Below are positions 58,681 to 64,000 of a DNA stretch of 64,000 nt, one piece after another. Numbering within the stretch: position 1 is the stretch's first letter; each line of letters opens with the position of its first letter. The position numbers and the translations under genes are program-made. Origin of the DNA: Hexactinellida sp. DTS-2022 (Eukaryota > Porifera > Hexactinellida); contig JAPNXP010000002.1 of NCBI GenBank assembly GCA_028753945.1, positions 5,394,001 to 5,458,000 of the forward strand. The letters run 5' to 3'. The notes beneath the pieces are model-generated. The model had not been told where the DNA came from. It ran no database searches and was given only the letters and a program-made list of their open reading frames with translations.

Positions 58681-59094
58681 GTTGCAGGCAAGGTTGCAAC
58701 CGAATAGTTGACCGAATAGTTGCTTGCCGATTAGCTAAGAATCGGTCGCTTACCGAAACCCAGTATTATTTGTCATTTTGGACGGCATATATATCCATGT
58801 CGACAAATACAGGTATTTGCAACACCTGACAATGATATTTTGTTGAATACATGTTAGTATTCGGTTGACAAATTGTACTATCGGTCAACCGAATGATACT
58901 ATTTGGTCAACCGAATACTAATATCAGATCAGCAAAATATTATCATCATGTAAGTCAAATGCTTTTATTTGATGAGCTAAATACATCAGGGTTCATATAA
59001 AACCAATAAAACAGAATTTGGGTAAGCGAGATATTCTTAGCCAATCGGCAAGCAACTATTCGATCAACTATTCGGTTGCAACCTTGGTTGCAGG
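58681..59094. mobile_element. hAT-type MITE with perfect 8-bp TSD
   Basis: The element proper is 58,689-59,086 (398 bp) with ~66-bp inverted ends starting CAAGGTTGCAACCGAATAGT. It is flanked by GTTGCAGG at 58,681-58,688 and 59,087-59,094. The interior has several TATTCGGTTGAC/GTCAACCGAATA units. The TSD length indicates hAT-type mobilisation. Confidence 0.93.
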
Positions 59095-59526
59095 GAATTT
59101 TGATTTCAATATGAACACTATTTCAGTCCACTTCAAATGCTTTTCATACAAATGATAATGATTAATACGATTTAGGATAAGGGAAAAACATTTAGACAGT
59201 CCATTGGCGTTCGCATTAATAGACATAAATTCTAATTGTAAAATTATATATTGAGAACCAATAGTGAGAAAGATAAAAAGTGTATTAATAATGGAATAGG
59301 TAAAACAGTCATTTCAAAATAAAAAATTTACCACAAAGATTCAAAACAAAAATAATAATTTCAAAAAGTCAAATAATGAAAATGCTAGAAATTATTTAAT
59401 TTATACTATTTGAAATATGCAAAATCCAAACACGATATAGAATTGAAACCTAAGACTATAGATTTTCAATAAATAAAACAATCGCAAGTTGAAACAATAG
59501 ATATGATTCAACAATTTGAATCAATA
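59095..59526. other. No recognised feature
   Basis: A-rich, no gene or TIR. Confidence 0.45.
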
Positions 59527-59690
59527 CAGTAGAACCCCCCGTATCGGGGTACCTCCGTCCAATCGCTCAGTGCCCCGATATGAGAGAGTGCCCCGATATC
59601 TTGGGTTCTAAGAGAACTCCAATTTGTTTAGTTAAAACAATTAGGTTAGCACCTACCCAACAAATCATACACATATACGTAGTCAAAATC
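59527..59690. mobile_element. T6 half copy
   Basis: Starts CAGTAGAACCCCCCGTATCG after TA and matches the T6 right end in reverse for about 165 bp, then diverges. Confidence 0.7.
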
Positions 59691-59929
59691 GAGAGCTATG
59701 GCTGATATTTAAGGCTCCAAGCTCACCTTCAGGACGGAGACCCATGACATTCAATAAATATATATTATTGCATATTCCGCATGCTCTATAGATGGGGTAT
59801 CACAGAAATTTTCATTCGGAAATTCCAAATACTTTAGGAAATATACCACCTTGCGCCACTTTGCGCCACTGAGGTAATACAAAATTTGGTGGGGATTTCG
59901 TCACAATTTATAGCGGAATTATATAATTT

Positions 59930-60647
59930 TTAATGCTTAACATGTAAATAATCCTTTGTTTCTAAACTTAAACAATGACGACTATCTTATTAGTTATCAG
60001 ATCTCAAAATTGAACAAATCCAATTTTGTAAACAAAGGTTGGAACATAATTAAAAAATCGACATATCTGTCATTGATGATCCATGGATTACGAAAAAATA
60101 AGAATATTTGAGTTATATCTATCACAACTCTGTATTTGTCAAACCAAATATACTAAAGATATTATTTAGTCTAATATCTTCTTTCGGGTATTTCCACGGT
60201 GAAATTATAAGATTTAGAATTTACAAATGCAAGTTGCAGGCAAGTGGAGCAGTTCACTTTTATGCTACGTCATCATAATAATTTCTGAAAATTCTGCTTT
60301 TTTGAATGAAATCGATAGAGAGAACAAAACCATGTCAAAATCCGAATTTTCTTGAAATTTGAATTAGTTGATCGACCTGTTTCCCTCCTGTTACAACGTG
60401 TATCAGTTAGGCAGTCTACAGTTAAAACAAAGGATTACTTACATGTTAACGGCGTTATATCGATTTAAAGAGAAAGTATGTCTCATAACTTTTTGTCGAA
60501 ACCTCTAGTAATTTTTACAAAAATTCTAGCAAGTTGATATTTTATTGAGCACTTGTTGGATTTCAAATTAATAGGTTCTAAATATTAAATACAAAGAACT
60601 ACAGGTATGGTATTTTCCTGAAAATCATTCCGGCAGTCTACGGTTAA
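59930..60647. mobile_element. Element X, rearranged (left arm inverted behind the right end)
   Basis: From 59,930 to 60,425 the sequence follows the right ~60% of X and ends GGCAGTCTACAG-TTAA. From 60,426 to 60,647 the left ~40% follows in reverse and ends GGCAGTCTACGG-TTAA. The two parts meet at ACAAAGGATTACTTACATG, which is also present inverted at 59,942. Confidence 0.65.
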
Positions 60648-60654
60648 TATTTCG

Positions 60655-60895
60655 GAGGGTGGAAAGTAGCCCTGAACCTTAAGGGCTTAAGCCCGGACTT
60701 AAACTCTAATTATTTAGAATACAGTACTTACCATATTTTATTGAATAAGTGCCTTGAAAAGAGCTTGAACCTCATCTAAAAGGGCTTAATTCCATGTCCG
60801 GACTTAAGCCCTTTATTAAAGGAGTACATAAGTCCGGGTTTAAGCCCTCTCTAAAATGGTCTTAAGCCCTTTTGGGCTTGGCCCCATGCCTCGGT
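60655..60895. repeat. Cluster of CTTAAGCCC palindromic units
   Basis: GGGCTTAAGCCC, GGACTTAAGCCC, GGGTTTAAGCCC and GTCTTAAGCCC recur at irregular 20-60 base spacing, in both orientations. Not coding. Confidence 0.75.
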
Positions 60896-61127
60896 AATAG
60901 TATATGGAAGTTCATATTGTACACAATACTTGTTACCTTTATATCCTGTTTAAGAAGTCTAGTAATACAACCTAGGTGAGAAGAATAAAAACAAGATGTT
61001 ACCTATTGACATGAGATAATTGACTTTATTCTTCTCACTTTTTGGATATATAATATGAAGAATAACTTAAGTTCGAACTTATGTACGAACTAAAATCTGA
61101 GTGAATACCAATCTAAGTGAATACGAC
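60896..61127. other. No recognised feature
   Basis: AT-rich gap. Confidence 0.4.
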
Positions 61128-61855
61128 TTAAGGTTAAATTACGGCAGATTCATGTAAAAAAACACATAAATTTCGTTTTGAAGTAAGATGTTTAATTTTC
61201 ACATATATAATAGAAGACATTATAGCTATATCGAAACTGAAAACGAAATCGAATTATTTTGAATAAATTCGATTTTATGGGGCGTGCAGTTTTATGGTAA
61301 TACAAAAGTCCCATAGGGGGATTTCTTCAGACTCCACCTGATAAGTGTGTCGATCTCAAGATCATTATTAGCTAAAGACATATTATGTGCGATATATCAC
61401 ATAGATCATCGTTATATGCTGTAGGTGACTGGTTTAGAATTTTGATTTGACCTAAATAAAAAAAGTTGCGACCTTTTGAACTAAAGAAATCATTAAAAAG
61501 GTCATGTTTTTTATGAGATATTTGATAAAATGTTTGAAAAATAATTTCAGAGTCATAATTCAAAAATGTAAACCGACTACCAACTCCGTACGCTTATAAT
61601 CTTTCAATATTGATTCTGATAACAAACATTGATGGCCGCATTGCCAAATTACACTATAATATCGACCACCACTTTTTGAAATCGCCCTATGGGAGATTTG
61701 TATTAGCCAAATATTGAAACCGACAAAAAATAAAAAGTATAATATATTGAGACATTTTCTTTTTTGTTTATTGCTTTGTATCGTACCTTGATCTATTTCT
61801 AACAATTACAGATTAATACAAGAGATTTCATTCCCGTGGGGTAATTTAACCTTAA
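61128..61855 (-). mobile_element. TTAA-flanked MITE family B, copy 3
   Basis: TTAA at both ends and nearly identical, in reverse, to the copy at 10,532-11,259. Two internal ORFs of 81 and 63 codons are identical at the protein level in both copies. Confidence 0.88.
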
Positions 61856-62255
61856 ATTCATAATAAAAAGTAAAAAATAAGCCAAAAATTCCTTTTATAG
61901 CGTATCAAAATATCACTGTATAAATTCTAATAGCACATCCATGGTTTGCTAATACAATGTCTCAAAATCTCACGCATCTCAAACTTAAATTAAATTCATA
62001 ATAAAAAGTAAAAATAAGCCAAAAATTCCTTTTATAGTGTCTCAAAATATCACTGTATAATTTCTAATAGCACATCCATGGTTTGCTAATACAATGTCTC
62101 AGAATCTCGCGCATATCATTCATGAATTAAATTCATATTAAAAAGTAAAAAGAAGCGAAAAATTTCCTTTTATAGTGTCTCAAAATATCACTGTATAATT
62201 TCACATAGCACATCCATGGTGTATTTAGTGTATCACATAGGCGTCTCAAAATATC
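61856..62255 (+). repeat. Three direct ~134-bp repeats upstream of the MULE gene
   Basis: The unit contains AAATTCATAATAAAAAGTAA, ATTCCTTTTATAG, AAATATCACTGTATAA and TAGCACATCCATGGTTTGC. Units start near 61,857, 61,992 and 62,126. The third is the most diverged and ends about 25 bases before the transposase ATG. They could be subterminal repeats of the MULE or its promoter region. Confidence 0.85.
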
Positions 62256-62278
62256 ATGCAACAGAACTATACAATTGA

Positions 62279-64000
62279 ATGGCCAGTCGAGATACTCTGT
62301 ATAGACCGCCTTCCAGTAGTGACAGCGACGACACGCCACCCGAAACCACCTGCTCACAGATGAGCCTGTCCAGTGTGGGGTCTCCGATGACACCGTCCCT
62401 CAGCCAATCCTTAGGGGACTTCACATTCGCGACACCGCCGCCAATACAATCTCCGTCGCTGCGAAATTATAAACCGAGGAGGAAAAGATCCCGATTCTAC
62501 GGAAATCAATTCTCAATGAAGAAAGGGCTCTCTGCGAAGAAGTTGAGAGTCGGAACAACAACGCCCGAAACAATACACGTTCCGCATAGCTCTAAAGACA
62601 CCGCAGCATCGCGAAAGTTGGACTTCCCGGATCACTCATTTCTACCTGCGATTCAAAATATCAGGGTCCGGAGTTCTGAAGGAAAAGTTGAGGAAGTAGA
62701 TGTTCTTCCAGTGACAGGTAATGTTATTCTAAATGTCGAGTCTTTTGTTTCAATTCTAGGTGAAGTAGCTGTGTGCAGGAATTGTCAACTTGGTACATTA
62801 GAGTTGTATCAGAAACCATACCACCTGTCCTGTGCCACGCAGCTCATGTTCCGCTGTAAACAGTGTCTTACCACCCGAACATTTTGGAGCGTGAGCGGCT
62901 ACTTCAGGTCAAGTATTGAGCTCGGAGAGAAGAAGATATCCAGATGCAATGATATTATGTACAGCAGTGTCTTGGGAGGTCGACTTTGTGGAATTGGAGA
63001 ACCCAACCTCCGTTTGTACCACGCCTGCATGAACTTGCCACCGCCACCAACAGGTCCCTCCTTCCAAAGAATACAGAAAGATCTGCTAATTGCTAGCGAG
63101 TATGTTGCCAACAATACCATGATGCAAGCGAAGATCGGGTTAGAAACAATCCTTGGCATCAATCCCCTAACCAACTGTGTGCACAGTGTGGTCTCCTATG
63201 ACGGCGCCTACCAGATCAGGTCGAAGAAAGGCGGAGGAGGTTACAGCCCGTACTGCTTCGCTGCAGCTATTTCAGTAGACACCGCGAAGGTAGTAGCTTA
63301 TGATGTAGCGTGCAACATCTGCAGACAGTGCAACATGTATGCCAGTAAATTGAGAGATAACGAGATCACAGAAGAAGAACATCACAACTGGCATATTGAA
63401 CACAAAATCACTTGTCCTGCCAAATATTCTGAGTACGCGTCCGTTCACTTAGAATCACTCTTAGCGCCTCTCGTAGTACAACAGGCATATGACCGAGGAA
63501 TAATATTCAGTGGGGTAGTTTCTGACGGGGACAATAAGACAGATGCAGCACTGAAGGATGCAGATATTTATAACAGCTTGGGATTTGACTTGGAGATCGG
63601 GAGACTGGAGTGTCTTAGTCATGTCCTAAAGAGGATGAAGACCAACCTGTGTAAGAAACAAGAAGTGGTGCTGAAAGATGCGAGAACTTCAAAGAAAGTC
63701 TATACTAAAGAGCTGATAAAGAAAGGCAAGAGTAAGAAAGAGGCTGCTAAATTACTATCAAAGGATTAGCAGGGAAGTCTACGAAGAGTTTCAAAGAGCA
63801 GGGAAAGTTGGAAGAGTTCTGAGACACCCGTTGAAATCAAACATCTTTCTGAAGCGATGTGCGGGCAGATAGCAAGCTATTATCGTCTTGCTGTACAACG
63901 GAACAAGGGAGACACCGACGCCATAATAAAGGCAGTGAAAGCTATACCTTACCACCTAGGGGCTAACGACATCAACGCAGTAGAATACCACCGATACTGC
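62279..64000 (+). CDS. Mutator-like (MULE) transposase, runs off the window; one in-frame stop
   Basis: The ATG at 62,279 opens a Ser/Pro-rich, then basic N-terminal region (KPRRKRSRFYG) likely to act in DNA binding or nuclear import. A zinc-binding cluster follows: CRNCQ near residue 165 and CKQCLTTRTFW near 200. The catalytic domain shows VVSYDGAYQIRSKKGGGGY (first Asp near 306), CNICRQCNMY, HLESLLAPLV, VVSDGDNKTDAALKDADIY (second Asp near 416) and LECLSHVLKRMK. This is the pattern of the Mutator-like transposase domain (PF20700 type). A TAG at 63,767 ends the first frame, yet the same frame continues to the window end with HLSEAMCGQIASYYRLAV and KAIPYHLGANDINAVEYHRY. This looks like one mutated codon in an otherwise open gene, unless a splice removes it. 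The C-terminus lies outside the window. Confidence 0.8.

Noticed and set aside
62133-62393. Minus-strand 86-codon ORF over the MULE start
   Set aside because: It overlaps the triplicated repeat and the antisense of the transposase N-terminus. No independent support.

Overview
This is AT-rich metazoan (invertebrate-type) nuclear DNA packed with class II transposons. No bacterial gene layout, rRNA, credible tRNA gene or CRISPR array is present. I found no intact ordinary host gene. Nearly every coding signal belongs to a mobile element: P-element/THAP transposases, hAT transposases of two lineages, a MULE (Mutator-like) transposase, a pogo/Tigger N-terminus, and one Penelope-like reverse transcriptase. 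I cannot name the species. All family calls rest on motifs and on comparison of copies within the window, not on searches.

Layout. At 0-9.8 kb, two oppositely oriented Tigger-like MITEs flank a cysteine-rich relic and a broken Penelope-like reverse transcriptase (4.2-8.6 kb), which is interrupted by a 1.2 kb TTAA-flanked element. At 10-18.7 kb there are TTAA MITEs, a long-TIR MITE, a minus-strand hAT transposase (13.1-15.05 kb), two more Tigger-type MITEs and a perfect-looking hairpin. At 18.9-25.6 kb lies a P-like/THAP transposase relic that was invaded by a TTAA element (itself invaded by another TTAA MITE) and by a hAT MITE with a perfect 8-bp target duplication. At 26-37.3 kb come a minisatellite, a 737-bp foldback element, several hAT (zf-TTF/DUF4371 type) fragments, one with an internal inversion, and a minus-strand P-like relic. 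At 38.4-39.5 kb is an open zinc-finger-like reading frame of unknown family.

The best-preserved element is a 3,919-bp P-like transposon at 41,747-45,665. It has identical 75-bp terminal inverted repeats, a GATTAAC flanking repeat, a THAP domain split by a 62-bp intron, and only two single-base frameshifts. From 46 to 61.9 kb there are further MITEs, another P-like relic, an unassigned Pro/Ser-rich coiled-coil ORF, nested Tigger/pogo elements and a hAT MITE with a perfect TSD. At the right edge (62.3-64.0 kb) is a MULE transposase preceded by three ~134-bp direct repeats and running off the window.

How the parts relate. At least four TTAA-flanked families (called A, B, D and X here) and at least six TA-flanked Tigger-type families (T1-T6) have no intact transposase in the window, so they were presumably mobilised from elsewhere. 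Copies of B at 10.5 and 61.1 kb are almost identical, which points to recent activity. Nested insertions give a relative order of events.
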